From: Lacticaseibacillus kribbianus | Lineage (GTDB): Bacteria > Bacillota > Bacilli > Lactobacillales > Lactobacillaceae | NCBI RefSeq assembly: GCF_020180945.1 | Contig: NZ_JAIPUL010000004.1 | Span: 62,001 to 126,000, forward strand | Reading direction: 5' to 3' | Length of the DNA: 64,000 nt | Shown here: piece after piece, positions 51,791 to 59,721 of the stretch | How the letters are laid out: every line of letters begins with the position of its first letter | How positions within the stretch are numbered: the stretch's first letter is position 1 | Made by a program: the position numbers and the translations under genes | The notes under the pieces: generated by a model | The model's input: only the letters and a program-made list of their open reading frames with translations | Database searches by the model: none | What the model was told of the DNA's origin: nothing

Positions 51791-53440
51791 CTAGAAGTCC
51801 GAGCTGACCACGCCGTTGCGGCCGTCCTTGGTGAAGTAGGCGATCAGCCACACCAGGATGGCGTCGACGATGATGATGAAGACGCCGCGCAGGCCGACGC
51901 TCAGGTGCACCAGCAGGTTGGTGTACATCCCGTAGCTGACCAGGCCGACCAGTCCGATCACCATCAGGATGGCCAGCGCCCACCAGGTGCCGGGGCCGAA
52001 CGCGTTGCCGTGCTGCTGGCGCTTGGCGATCCAAGGCATTGAGAAGCCCAGGGCGACCATGCCGATCGGCACCAGAATGTTCAGCGTCAGCATCAGCGCG
52101 AAGGTGTTCTCATCGGCGTCGGTCGGGAAGAAGCCGAGAACCGCCAGCAGGAAGGTGACCACCAGCATCCAGGTGCCGACGGCCAGGCCGAGCTTGTCGT
52201 TTTTGATGTAGGTGTACTCAGGCTTGGGGAAGCGGCCCGGGTTCTTGCGGACCATCATGTACGCCCAGAACAGGAACATGGTGGACAAAGGCGACACGAT
52301 GCCGTTGAGGTTCAGCAGCCAGTTGAAAATGTCGTTGATCTTCGGCAGCATGCCACCCAGCGCCATGATCACGGCGCAGAGGATGGTGGTCAGCCAGTAG
52401 CCGTTGATCGGCAGGCCGTCGGAGTTCTTCTTGGTCAGCTGGCGCGGCATGAAGCGCTTGGCCACGTCGGACAGGAAGACGCGAGTCGACGCGTCCAGGA
52501 TGACGGCCAGCTGCGCGAGCATGTAGATGCCCTGGACGACGGCGAACAGGTACATCAGGGCGTTGCCCATGCCGAACTGCTGCCCGATGGCCTGGAAGGC
52601 GTAGTAGGAGCCGTTCATCTTCAGGTCGTTCGGCAGGTGGTGGGCGTTAAAGTACACGCCCAAGGAGAAGGTGCCGAGCAGCGTGAGGAACATCGTCATG
52701 ATGGCGATCATCTTCAGCGCCTTCGGGAAATCCTTCGCCGGGTTTTTCATGTCGGCGGTGTAAGGCGCCGCAAGCTCCGAGCCGTTCATCGCAAAGACGA
52801 ACAGGCCGAACGTCGACAGGAAGGACAACGAGAAGAAGTGCTTGGGCATGAACGCGCTGAACTTGAACGGGTGGGTGGCGATCGGGTTGCCGTGCGCCAG
52901 GCCCGCGAAGGTCATCACGACGAACAGCACGGTCATGATGAACATCGCGCCGCCGCCGATGGTGGACATCCACTCAAGCGACTTGTTCTTGAAGAAGTGC
53001 TGGATCCAGATGAACAAGACGAAGACCACGGCGGTGAAAACGCCGAACCACGCGTTGCCCATGTGGCTTTGAATGTCGCCGTTGCCGTTGGTGATCCAGC
53101 CGAAGCTGATGACCACGGAGTTGGCGACGTCGACGACGTACGGCAGGCCGGTGATCCAGTAGAACCACGCGGCGTAGTAACCGACGGTGTCGCCGTTGAC
53201 CTGGCGCATCCAGCTTGTGATGCCGCCGCCTTGCTCGGAGAAGGTCGAGCCCATGTGTGCGACGATCAGGTTGTAGGGAATGACATAGAAGAAGGTCATC
53301 AGGACCCAGGACGTCACGGCGACGAGCCCCTGGTTCTGGAAGTTATAAATAATATCGTCGAAACCGATCACGGTGACGAAATCCATCAGGCCGACGACGA
53401 CCCAAGGGATGTACTGCTTTTGCTTCGTATCTGGTTGCAT
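51791..53440 (-). CDS. APC-superfamily amino-acid permease, paralogue 1
   Basis: A 549-residue transporter with about twelve membrane helices. It is closely similar to the protein at 55131-56774 over its whole length (shared IGFDDIIYNF, GGGITSWMRQ, GDTVGY, FFSLSFLSTFGLFVFAMNG, DLPNDLKMNG-like, LDASTRVFLSD, NDIFNWLLNLNGIVSP). The substrate is unknown; amino acid or amine exchange is likely by family. Position beside dsdA suggests D-serine or a related amino acid. ATG 53440 follows ATTGGAGGCAACC. A 13-codon uORF precedes it by 26 bp, and its promoter shares a motif with paralogue 2. Confidence 0.87.
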   Translation of the reverse strand: MQPDTKQKQYIPWVVVGLMDFVTVIGFDDIIYNFQNQGLVAVTSWVLMTFFYVIPYNLIVAHMGSTFSEQGGGITSWMRQVNGDTVGYYAAWFYWITGLPYVVDVANSVVISFGWITNGNGDIQSHMGNAWFGVFTAVVFVLFIWIQHFFKNKSLEWMSTIGGGAMFIMTVLFVVMTFAGLAHGNPIATHPFKFSAFMPKHFFSLSFLSTFGLFVFAMNGSELAAPYTADMKNPAKDFPKALKMIAIMTMFLTLLGTFSLGVYFNAHHLPNDLKMNGSYYAFQAIGQQFGMGNALMYLFAVVQGIYMLAQLAVILDASTRVFLSDVAKRFMPRQLTKKNSDGLPINGYWLTTILCAVIMALGGMLPKINDIFNWLLNLNGIVSPLSTMFLFWAYMMVRKNPGRFPKPEYTYIKNDKLGLAVGTWMLVVTFLLAVLGFFPTDADENTFALMLTLNILVPIGMVALGFSMPWIAKRQQHGNAFGPGTWWALAILMVIGLVGLVSYGMYTNLLVHLSVGLRGVFIIIVDAILVWLIAYFTKDGRNGVVSSDF

Positions 53441-53466
53441 GGTTGCCTCCAATGCTTGCTGTGGTG

Positions 53467-53508
53467 TCAGTCAGCGGCCGCATCGGCAGGCGCCTTGTTT
53501 CGCGCCAT
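53467..53508 (-). CDS. Short upstream ORF MARNKAPADAAAD
   Basis: ATG to TGA, 13 residues, with a strong ribosome site (ACAGGAGGATTGAGC), 26 bp before the permease start. The first seven residues (M-A-R-N-K-A-P) match M-F-R-N-K-A-P of the uORF in front of paralogue 2. The conserved start and good ribosome sites suggest translation; leader-peptide control or a small permease-linked peptide are both possible. Confidence 0.6.
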   Translation of the reverse strand: MARNKAPADAAAD

Positions 53509-53541
53509 CGCTCAATCCTCCTGTGAAAAAAGTCCTTTGCC

Positions 53542-53584
53542 ATTCTACCCGAGTTTGCAGGATGGCGAAAGCTATTTACAGAAA
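53542..53584 (-). promoter_or_regulatory. Promoter and shared motif of permease 1
   Basis: -10 TAGAAT on the minus strand (53547-53542). The motif on the plus strand reads CGAAAGCTATTTACAGAAA (53566-53584). Its start is 19 bp from the end of the -10, exactly as in front of permease 2 (56868-56873 and 56892-56910). It covers the weak -35 (TTTCGC). Confidence 0.65.
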
Positions 53585-53654
53585 AAAGTTTGCAAGTTGC
53601 ACGCTGCGCTCGGCAAGGGCGGAGCCTTTGCCCCCAGCGGCCCGGGCGCCGGCG

Positions 53655-53682
53655 CAAAAAAAACCCGGGAGCGCCCCGGGTC
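53655..53682 (-). terminator. Terminator after dsdA
   Basis: ACCCGGG/CCCGGGT-type stem around GCGC with an eight-base T run on the minus strand. Confidence 0.85.
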
Positions 53683-53687
53683 CAGTG

Positions 53688-54989
53688 CTAGCGATTCAGG
53701 ATGGCCTCACCGATCGCGCGGTTGCGCGCGTGCTCCGAAGCCGGCACCAGCATCCCGCCGGTGGCCCAGACGATGTGCGTCGCGTGCGCCAGCGGGAACT
53801 GGCGGCCAAGCGCCGGCTGGGCCGCCCTAAGCGCCGCGAAGCCGGCGGTGGCGGAGGGCTCCAAGAACTGGTTTTCGGTGGCCATCATCTCGGCGGTGTA
53901 GGCCATGATCCGGTCGTCCGCGAAGGTTGCGATGCCCCACAGCAGCGTGTCGAGCACGCGCCCGGCCAGGCGCGACGGCCGGCCGACCGCCAGCCCGTCG
54001 GCCTCGGTCAGCCCGTCCAGGCCGATGTCCTCCACGGCGATACCGTCGTTCAGCCCGGTCGCCATGCCCAGCACCACCGAGGGCACGTGGGTCGGCTCGG
54101 CGAAAACGGCGTGGACGTGCGGCCCGAGAATCGTCTTGAGGCCAAACGTGGTGCCGCCCGGCGAGCCGCCGACGCCGGCCGGCAGGTAGACGAACAGCGG
54201 GTGGTCCGCGTCGACCGCGATGTGCTGGTCGCGCAGCTGCTTTTGCAGCCGGATGGCGGCGACGCCGTAGCCCAAAAACAGGTCTCGGGAGCCTTCGTCG
54301 TCGATGAAGAAGGTGGTCGGGTCCTTGGCGGCCAGCTCGCGGCCGGCGGTGATCGCCTTGGTGAAGCTGCCCGGGTACTCGACGACGGTGACGCCGGCCT
54401 GGCGCAGCCGGTCCTTTTTCCACTGCTTGGCGTCCTGGGACATGTGCACCGTGGTCTTGAAGCCGAGCTTGGCGGCGACGATGCCGATGGACAGGCCGAG
54501 GTTGCCGGTCGAGCCCACGGCGATGCCGTAGCGGCCGAACAGCGCGCGGAAGGCCGGGGCGGTCAGGCGCGCGTAGTCGTCGCCGTAGACCAGGTCGCCT
54601 TGAGTCATCGCGACGTGCTCGGCAATCTTGAGCACCTCGTAGATGCCGCCGCGCGACTTGATGGAGCCGGAGATCGGCAGCTCGTTGTCCGCCTTGAGGT
54701 ACAGGGCGCCGGGCAGCTGGTAGCCCTCGCGCTGCGTGACGTGGTCTTGCATCGCCGCGATGCGCCGCAGCGGTGACTCCAGGATGCCGCCGGTTGCGGC
54801 GGTTTCGGGGAAGGCCGCGGCGAGGTACGGGGCGAAGCGGTGCAGCCGCGCCTCCGCGTCGAACAGGTCGGCCGCCGTCAGGTCGAGCGTGGTGGGCTTG
54901 CCGTAGTCGGGGTTGACCCACAGCGTCTCGCGCGCGGCGGCCAGGTCGGCCACCACCGGGGCCTTTGCAATCAGTTGGTCAAGGTTCAT
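53688..54989 (-). CDS. dsdA: D-serine ammonia-lyase
   Basis: A 433-residue PLP enzyme that deaminates D-serine to pyruvate and ammonia. The PLP lysine is in GSIKSRGGIYE (about residue 109), the phosphate-binding loop is VGSTGNLGLSIGI (around 160), and the glycine-rich VYLPAGVGGSPGGTTFG (around 270) is typical of DsdA. ATG 54989 follows ACAGGAGGAAACACG; the frame stays open to 55118 but that part holds the leader hairpin. The enzyme would detoxify D-serine or feed pyruvate. The flanking APC paralogues are candidate importers. Confidence 0.94.
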   Translation of the reverse strand: MNLDQLIAKAPVVADLAAARETLWVNPDYGKPTTLDLTAADLFDAEARLHRFAPYLAAAFPETAATGGILESPLRRIAAMQDHVTQREGYQLPGALYLKADNELPISGSIKSRGGIYEVLKIAEHVAMTQGDLVYGDDYARLTAPAFRALFGRYGIAVGSTGNLGLSIGIVAAKLGFKTTVHMSQDAKQWKKDRLRQAGVTVVEYPGSFTKAITAGRELAAKDPTTFFIDDEGSRDLFLGYGVAAIRLQKQLRDQHIAVDADHPLFVYLPAGVGGSPGGTTFGLKTILGPHVHAVFAEPTHVPSVVLGMATGLNDGIAVEDIGLDGLTEADGLAVGRPSRLAGRVLDTLLWGIATFADDRIMAYTAEMMATENQFLEPSATAGFAALRAAQPALGRQFPLAHATHIVWATGGMLVPASEHARNRAIGEAILNR

Positions 54990-55013
54990 CGTGTTTCCTC
55001 CTGTTTCTTCCGG

Positions 55014-55112
55014 TAAAAAAAGTGGTGGTCGCATCGCTGCGGCCACCACTCGTCTGGCGGGGAACTTTATTTCTGTCTGCAATATCATAAAACTTTTGAT
55101 TGCGGCAGGCAA
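55014..55112 (-). promoter_or_regulatory. dsdA promoter and leader terminator (attenuator candidate)
   Basis: Promoter on the minus strand: TTGCCT (55112-55107), 17 bp, TATGAT (55089-55084). The leader then carries a stem of AGTGGTGGCCGCA-type bases (55050-55021) and a T run ending 25 bp before the dsdA start. The remaining space is too short for another promoter. Any dsdA transcript, from this promoter or from permease 2, must cross the terminator. Confidence 0.65.
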
Positions 55113-55130
55113 GCCCAAGGTTCTAGGCGG

Positions 55131-56774
55131 CTAAGCCTGGAGCCCTTCGCGCCCGTGCTTGGTGACGCCGGCGACCAGGGCCAGGCCGGCGGCAATCAGC
55201 ACCACGGTCAGTCCCCACTGGGCCAGGGCGCCTTGGTGCGGTAGCAGGCGGACGAAGACGCCGTAGCCGACGGCGGCGATCACGCCGACGGCAAGCGCCG
55301 CGGTGATCACCCACCACGCCGTCTGGCCGAAGGCGACGCCGTGGTTCTGCTGGCGCTTGGCCAGCCAGGGCATCGTGAAGCCCAGGATGATCATGCCGAC
55401 CGGCACGGCGATGTTCAGAATCAGCATCAGCGTGAAGGTGCGGGCGTTGGCATCGGTCGGGAAGAACCCGAGCACCGCCAGCGCGAAGGTGACCAGAAAC
55501 ATCCAGAGGCCGACGACAAAGCCCAGCTTATCCGACTTGATGTAGGTGTAATCGGGCTTGGGGAAGCGCTCGGAGTGCCGCCGTGCGCCCATGAAGGCCC
55601 AGAACAAAAAGCAGGTGGCAAACGGGCTGACGATGCCGTTGAGGTCTAGGAGCCAGTTGAAAATGTCGTTGATGCGCGGCAGCAGCCCGCCCAGCGCCAT
55701 GATGGTGCCGCAGATGGCGGTGGTCAGCCAGTACCCGTTGATCGGCAGGCCATCGGCGTTCATCTTGGTCAGCTGTTTCGGCAGGAACTTCTTGTTGGTA
55801 TCAGATAGGAAGATGCGCGTCGAGGCGTCCAAAAGAATCGCCAGCTGCGCCAGGTCGTACATCAGCTGCGTGGCGGTGAAGATGTAGAGCAGCAGGTTGC
55901 CGACGCCGAACTGGTGGCCGATCAGCTGGAAGGCGTAATAGTTCCCGTTCATCTTCAGGTCGTGCGGCAGGTCGTTGGCGTTGAAGTAGACGCCCAACGA
56001 GAAGGTGCCGAACAGCGTCAGGAACATGGTCATGATCGCAATCATTTTCAACGCCTTGGGGAAGTCCTTGGCGGGGTTTTTCATGTTCTTGGTGTAAGGC
56101 GCGGCGAGCTCGGCGCCGTTCATCGCGAAGACGAACAGGCCGAACGTCGACAGGAAGGACAGGGAGAAAAAGTTCTTGGGCATGAACGCGTGCCAGTTGA
56201 ACGGGTGCGTCGCGATCGGCCGGCCCTGGCTCAGGCCGACGAAGGTCATGATGACGAACAGCACCGTCATACCGAACATCGCGATGCCGCCGATGGTGGA
56301 CATCACCTCCAGCGACTTGTTCTTGAACAGGTGCTCCAGCCAGATGAAGGCGACGAACACGACGGCCGACAGGATGCCGAACCAGGCGTTGCCGACGTGG
56401 CTTTGGATGTGGCCGTTGCCGAACAGCAGCCAGCCGGCACTGATGATGACGGAGTTGGCGACGTCGACGACGTAGGGCAGCTCGGTAATCCAGTAGAACC
56501 AGCCGGCGAAGTAGCCGACGGTGTCGCCGTTGGTCTGGCGCATCCAGGAGGTGATGCCGCCGCCCTCCTCGGCGAAGGTCGACCCGAGGTGGGCGACGAT
56601 CAGGTTGTACGGAATGACGTAGAAGAAGGTCATCAGCACCCAGGTGAACAGGGCGACTAGCCCCTGGTTGCGGAAGTTATAAATAATGTCATCAAAGCCG
56701 ATTACGGTGACGAAGTCCATCAAGCCGATGATGAACCACGGAATGTAGCGCGGTTGTTCTGTGTCTGTTTTCAA
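55131..56774 (-). CDS. APC-superfamily amino-acid permease, paralogue 2
   Basis: A 547-residue transporter with about twelve membrane helices. It is highly similar to paralogue 1 at the start (IPWFIIGLMDFVTVIGFDD) and throughout. The C-terminal 60 residues differ most. The start is TTG 56774 after GGGGGATACA; no upstream ATG fits. A uORF of 18 codons ends 9 bp upstream. The leader terminator of dsdA lies 80 bp after the stop, so dsdA could be reached by read-through. The paralogue pair around dsdA looks like a local duplication kept for related substrates. Confidence 0.87.
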   Translation of the reverse strand: MKTDTEQPRYIPWFIIGLMDFVTVIGFDDIIYNFRNQGLVALFTWVLMTFFYVIPYNLIVAHLGSTFAEEGGGITSWMRQTNGDTVGYFAGWFYWITELPYVVDVANSVIISAGWLLFGNGHIQSHVGNAWFGILSAVVFVAFIWLEHLFKNKSLEVMSTIGGIAMFGMTVLFVIMTFVGLSQGRPIATHPFNWHAFMPKNFFSLSFLSTFGLFVFAMNGAELAAPYTKNMKNPAKDFPKALKMIAIMTMFLTLFGTFSLGVYFNANDLPHDLKMNGNYYAFQLIGHQFGVGNLLLYIFTATQLMYDLAQLAILLDASTRIFLSDTNKKFLPKQLTKMNADGLPINGYWLTTAICGTIMALGGLLPRINDIFNWLLDLNGIVSPFATCFLFWAFMGARRHSERFPKPDYTYIKSDKLGFVVGLWMFLVTFALAVLGFFPTDANARTFTLMLILNIAVPVGMIILGFTMPWLAKRQQNHGVAFGQTAWWVITAALAVGVIAAVGYGVFVRLLPHQGALAQWGLTVVLIAAGLALVAGVTKHGREGLQA

Positions 56775-56783
56775 TGTATCCCC

Positions 56784-56840
56784 CTATGAGCGGTGAGTGA
56801 CAGCCGACGCCGCACCGCCCGGGGCCTTGTTTCGGAACAT
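56784..56840 (-). CDS. Short upstream ORF MFRNKAPGGAASAVTHRS
   Basis: ATG to TAG, 18 residues, behind TTGGAGGCGCGCC. It shares M-x-R-N-K-A-P with the uORF of permease 1, while the rest of the leader and the length differ. It ends 9 bp before the permease start, so translational coupling is possible. Confidence 0.6.
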   Translation of the reverse strand: MFRNKAPGGAASAVTHRS

Positions 56841-56867
56841 GGCGCGCCTCCAAGTGTAACGGTGATT

Positions 56868-56910
56868 ATTCTATAAGAAAATTCGTGAAAACGAAAGCTG
56901 TTTGCAGAAA
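56868..56910 (-). promoter_or_regulatory. Promoter and shared motif of permease 2
   Basis: -10 TAGAAT on the minus strand (56873-56868). CGAAAGCTGTTTGCAGAAA on the plus strand (56892-56910) matches the permease 1 motif at 17 of 19 positions, with the same 19-bp offset. It covers a weak -35 (TTTCGT). Confidence 0.65.
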
Positions 56911-57046
56911 CTTTTGGCCAAAACATGAAAATACATCGGACCAGGGGCTGAATTGCGGCGTGACAAAGGTGTAAGCCCGTTGTTCGCGCACGCGGCCCCG
57001 GTCTGGGGTAACATATAAGCACAGACAAAAAATGGAGGCAACAAAC

Positions 57047-57805
57047 ATGCAGACTCAACCAGTGGTTGCGGTGGACAACGTGACCAAGACTTACGGCAAG
57101 GCCAACGAGAAGCAGTACCAGGCGCTGAAAGGGGTGACGTTCGACGTGCAGCCCGGCGAGTTCGTCGGCATCATGGGCGCCAGCGGCTCGGGGAAGACCA
57201 CGCTGCTCAACATCCTCTCGACGCTGGACCGGCCAACCTCCGGCCACGTCGCGATCAACGGCCAGGATGTGACCAAGCTGCGCGGCAACCGCCTGAGCGA
57301 TTTTCGCGCCAAGCAGGTCGGCTTCATCTTCCAGGACTTCAACCTGCTGGAGAACCTGACCGCCCGCGAGAACATCGCGCTGCCGATGGCGCTGCAAAAC
57401 GCCGGCGCCAAGGCGCAGCAGGCGGCCGTCGACAAGGTCGCCGCCACGCTTGGCATCGCCGGTGTCCTCGACCACTACCCGACGGAGCTGTCCGGCGGCC
57501 AAAAGCAACGCGTCGCCGCCGCCCGCGCGCTGATGCAGGAGCCCGCAATCCTGTTTGGCGACGAGCCGACCGGGGCGCTTGACTCCCAGTCCGCCCGCGA
57601 CCTGCTGGACACGATGCAGCACCTGAACCAGGAGCAGGGGGTCTCGATTCTCTTGGTGACCCACGACCCGTTCTCCGCCAGCTACGCCAGCCGCATCCTG
57701 TTCATCAAGGACGGCCAGGTCGGCACCGAGCTGCGCCACGCCGGCAAGTCTCAGGAGGCCTTTTACCAGGAAATCCTGAACACGCTCGGCACGTTCCAGA
57801 AGTAG
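57047..57805 (+). CDS. ABC transporter ATPase, BceA/VraD-like
   Basis: A 252-residue ATPase. Walker A is GASGSGKTTLLN (around residue 45), Q-loop FIFQDFNLLENLT, signature LSGGQKQRVAAARAL (around 147), and Walker B ILFGDEPTGALD (around 166). It belongs to the MacB-type antimicrobial-peptide transporters and pairs with the ten-helix permease that follows. ATG 57047 follows AATGGAGGCAACAAAC; the ATG at 57032 is part of that ribosome site. No BceRS two-component genes lie next to it, so the sensor is elsewhere or absent. Confidence 0.9.
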   Translation: MQTQPVVAVDNVTKTYGKANEKQYQALKGVTFDVQPGEFVGIMGASGSGKTTLLNILSTLDRPTSGHVAINGQDVTKLRGNRLSDFRAKQVGFIFQDFNLLENLTARENIALPMALQNAGAKAQQAAVDKVAATLGIAGVLDHYPTELSGGQKQRVAAARALMQEPAILFGDEPTGALDSQSARDLLDTMQHLNQEQGVSILLVTHDPFSASYASRILFIKDGQVGTELRHAGKSQEAFYQEILNTLGTFQK

Positions 57806-57814
57806 GAGGGGCCT

Positions 57815-59617
57815 ATGTTACGCAAACTTGCACTGGGCGGCATTCGCGCCCGCTTCCGCGATTACGCGGTCCTGTTCTCCGGGCTGGTGATCGCAAGCGC
57901 CGTGTTCTACATGTTCATGACCATGGCGACCAACAAGGCCTTTTTGGCCAGCAACTCCCCGATCAGCGCCACACCGGTGATCTTCGGCTTCGGCACGGTG
58001 CTCCTAGTGATCATCACCACCGTCTACATCGTCTACGCCAACACCTTCCTGATGAGCATGCGCCAGCGCGACTACGCGATGTTCATGATGCTCGGCGCCA
58101 AGTCGGGCAAAATCGCGCAGCTGATCTTCCTTGAAACCGTTGCGGTCGGCCTGGGCGCCGCCGCGGTCGGCGTGGTGGTCGGCACGGGGCTGACCGCCGT
58201 GGCCGGCTCGATTTTCCTGGGGATGCTGCACGCGCCGGCGACGCACTTCGCCGTCCTCTGGCTGCCGGCGGTCATCGCCACCTTCGCCTTTTTCCTGGCG
58301 ATGTTCGTGATCGCGGCTTTCGTCAACGCCGCGCGCCTGCTGAAGACGCCGGTGTTGAACCTGCTGCACGCGACGACCTTGCCCAACCGCATCCAGCAAA
58401 AGCGCTGGGTGCTGGCGCTTCAGGCGGTGCTCGCCGTGGTGCTTTTGGCAATCGGCTACTGGATCATGGGCAAGCTGATGAACTTCGGCGTGCCGGCCAT
58501 CGGGATTGCCCTGGTCACCATCGTCTTGGGGACCTACTTCCTGTTTAACGCGCTGTTGGTCTGGGCCATCGGGCTGTTGCGGCGCAACCGCCGCTTCGCC
58601 GCCCGCGGCCTGCACACCTTCACGCTGGGGCAGCTGAGCTTCCGCCTCCGCGATTACACCAAGATTCTCGCGGTCGTCGCAATGCTGTTCGCCCTGGCGC
58701 TCGGCGCGATCACCGTCGGCCTGGGCTTCAAGGACGCGATTCCCGAGATGGCCAAGCAGCAGGGTAAGTACGACCTAGTGCTGATGGCCCCGAACGCTTC
58801 AGCCAAGCAGTCGGCCGCCAAGCTGACGGGTGTGGCCAAGAAGGTCACGTACCGGGAGCGCGTGGTCGGCAAAACGGTGTACCTGAACGCGGCCGAGCTT
58901 GACGCCAAGCGGCTTGACCTGGTGCTGTACCGCGGCCCGGGCAAGGTGGTGGAACAAGCCGTGACCGGCCAGAACTTCGCCAAGTACCAGGACGAGGGTT
59001 ACAGCCAGCTGCAGGCCTTCAAGCTGCCGGGCGAGGAATCCTTCAAGGTGGTGTCGGAGGCGGCCTTCGCCAAGCTTTCCGGTTCGACCCGCACGGCGGT
59101 GGCCTACCAGCTGAAGGACATCGGTGCCAACTACGACCGCATCGACGCGCTTTTGACGGCGCAAAACAAGCGCTACAAGATCGAAAGCGCGGATCAGTCC
59201 GGCCAGAAGTTCGTCACCTACGCGCTGATCAACAGCATGTTCGGCGGGCTGGCGTTCATGGGCTTCTTCCTCGGCCTGGCCTTCCTGGCGATGCTCGCGT
59301 CGACCTTGATGTTCAAGATCCTGAGCGGCGCGAGCTTCGACGCCGCCCGCTACCTGATGCTGCAAAAGATCGGCGTGCGGCAGGGCCTTTTGCGCAAGTC
59401 CGTGCGCCAGGAGATCGGCGCGCTGTTCGCCTTCCCGGCGGGGCTTGGGATGGTTCACGTACTGTTCGGCCTCCAGATGTTCAACGGCCTGCTCCAGCAC
59501 CCGTACCAGGGGCTGCTGCTCCCCTTCGGCATCTTCCTGGTGCTCTACGCCGTCTACTACGGGCTGACCGTGTGGCTGTACGAGAGCATCGTGATCAAAA
59601 AGGATTTGGCTGCCTGA
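57815..59617 (+). CDS. FtsX/BceB-like ABC permease
   Basis: A 600-residue permease with ten membrane helices in the BceB pattern. One helix is near 18-36, three follow in 50-165, then two in 195-260. A helix near 285 precedes the large extracytoplasmic domain (about 300-475), and three helices lie at the C terminus. BceAB-type pumps protect against bacitracin-like peptides and signal to a histidine kinase. The ATG follows AGTAGGAGGGGCCT, 9 bp after the ATPase stop. A terminator closes the two-gene operon. Confidence 0.88.
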   Translation: MLRKLALGGIRARFRDYAVLFSGLVIASAVFYMFMTMATNKAFLASNSPISATPVIFGFGTVLLVIITTVYIVYANTFLMSMRQRDYAMFMMLGAKSGKIAQLIFLETVAVGLGAAAVGVVVGTGLTAVAGSIFLGMLHAPATHFAVLWLPAVIATFAFFLAMFVIAAFVNAARLLKTPVLNLLHATTLPNRIQQKRWVLALQAVLAVVLLAIGYWIMGKLMNFGVPAIGIALVTIVLGTYFLFNALLVWAIGLLRRNRRFAARGLHTFTLGQLSFRLRDYTKILAVVAMLFALALGAITVGLGFKDAIPEMAKQQGKYDLVLMAPNASAKQSAAKLTGVAKKVTYRERVVGKTVYLNAAELDAKRLDLVLYRGPGKVVEQAVTGQNFAKYQDEGYSQLQAFKLPGEESFKVVSEAAFAKLSGSTRTAVAYQLKDIGANYDRIDALLTAQNKRYKIESADQSGQKFVTYALINSMFGGLAFMGFFLGLAFLAMLASTLMFKILSGASFDAARYLMLQKIGVRQGLLRKSVRQEIGALFAFPAGLGMVHVLFGLQMFNGLLQHPYQGLLLPFGIFLVLYAVYYGLTVWLYESIVIKKDLAA

Positions 59618-59622
59618 TTCGA

Positions 59623-59656
59623 AACGCCGCTGCGGTTGCCCGCGGCGGCGTTTTTT
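59623..59656 (+). terminator. Terminator of the BceAB-like operon
   Basis: AACGCCGC/GCGGCGTT around a 14-base loop, ending in six T. Confidence 0.85.
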
Positions 59657-59721
59657 GGCTTTGGCGGTTGCCAGCCGGCGCGGGCCGCGCGATAATAGGC
59701 CAAACACGAGGAGGTGAGCGG

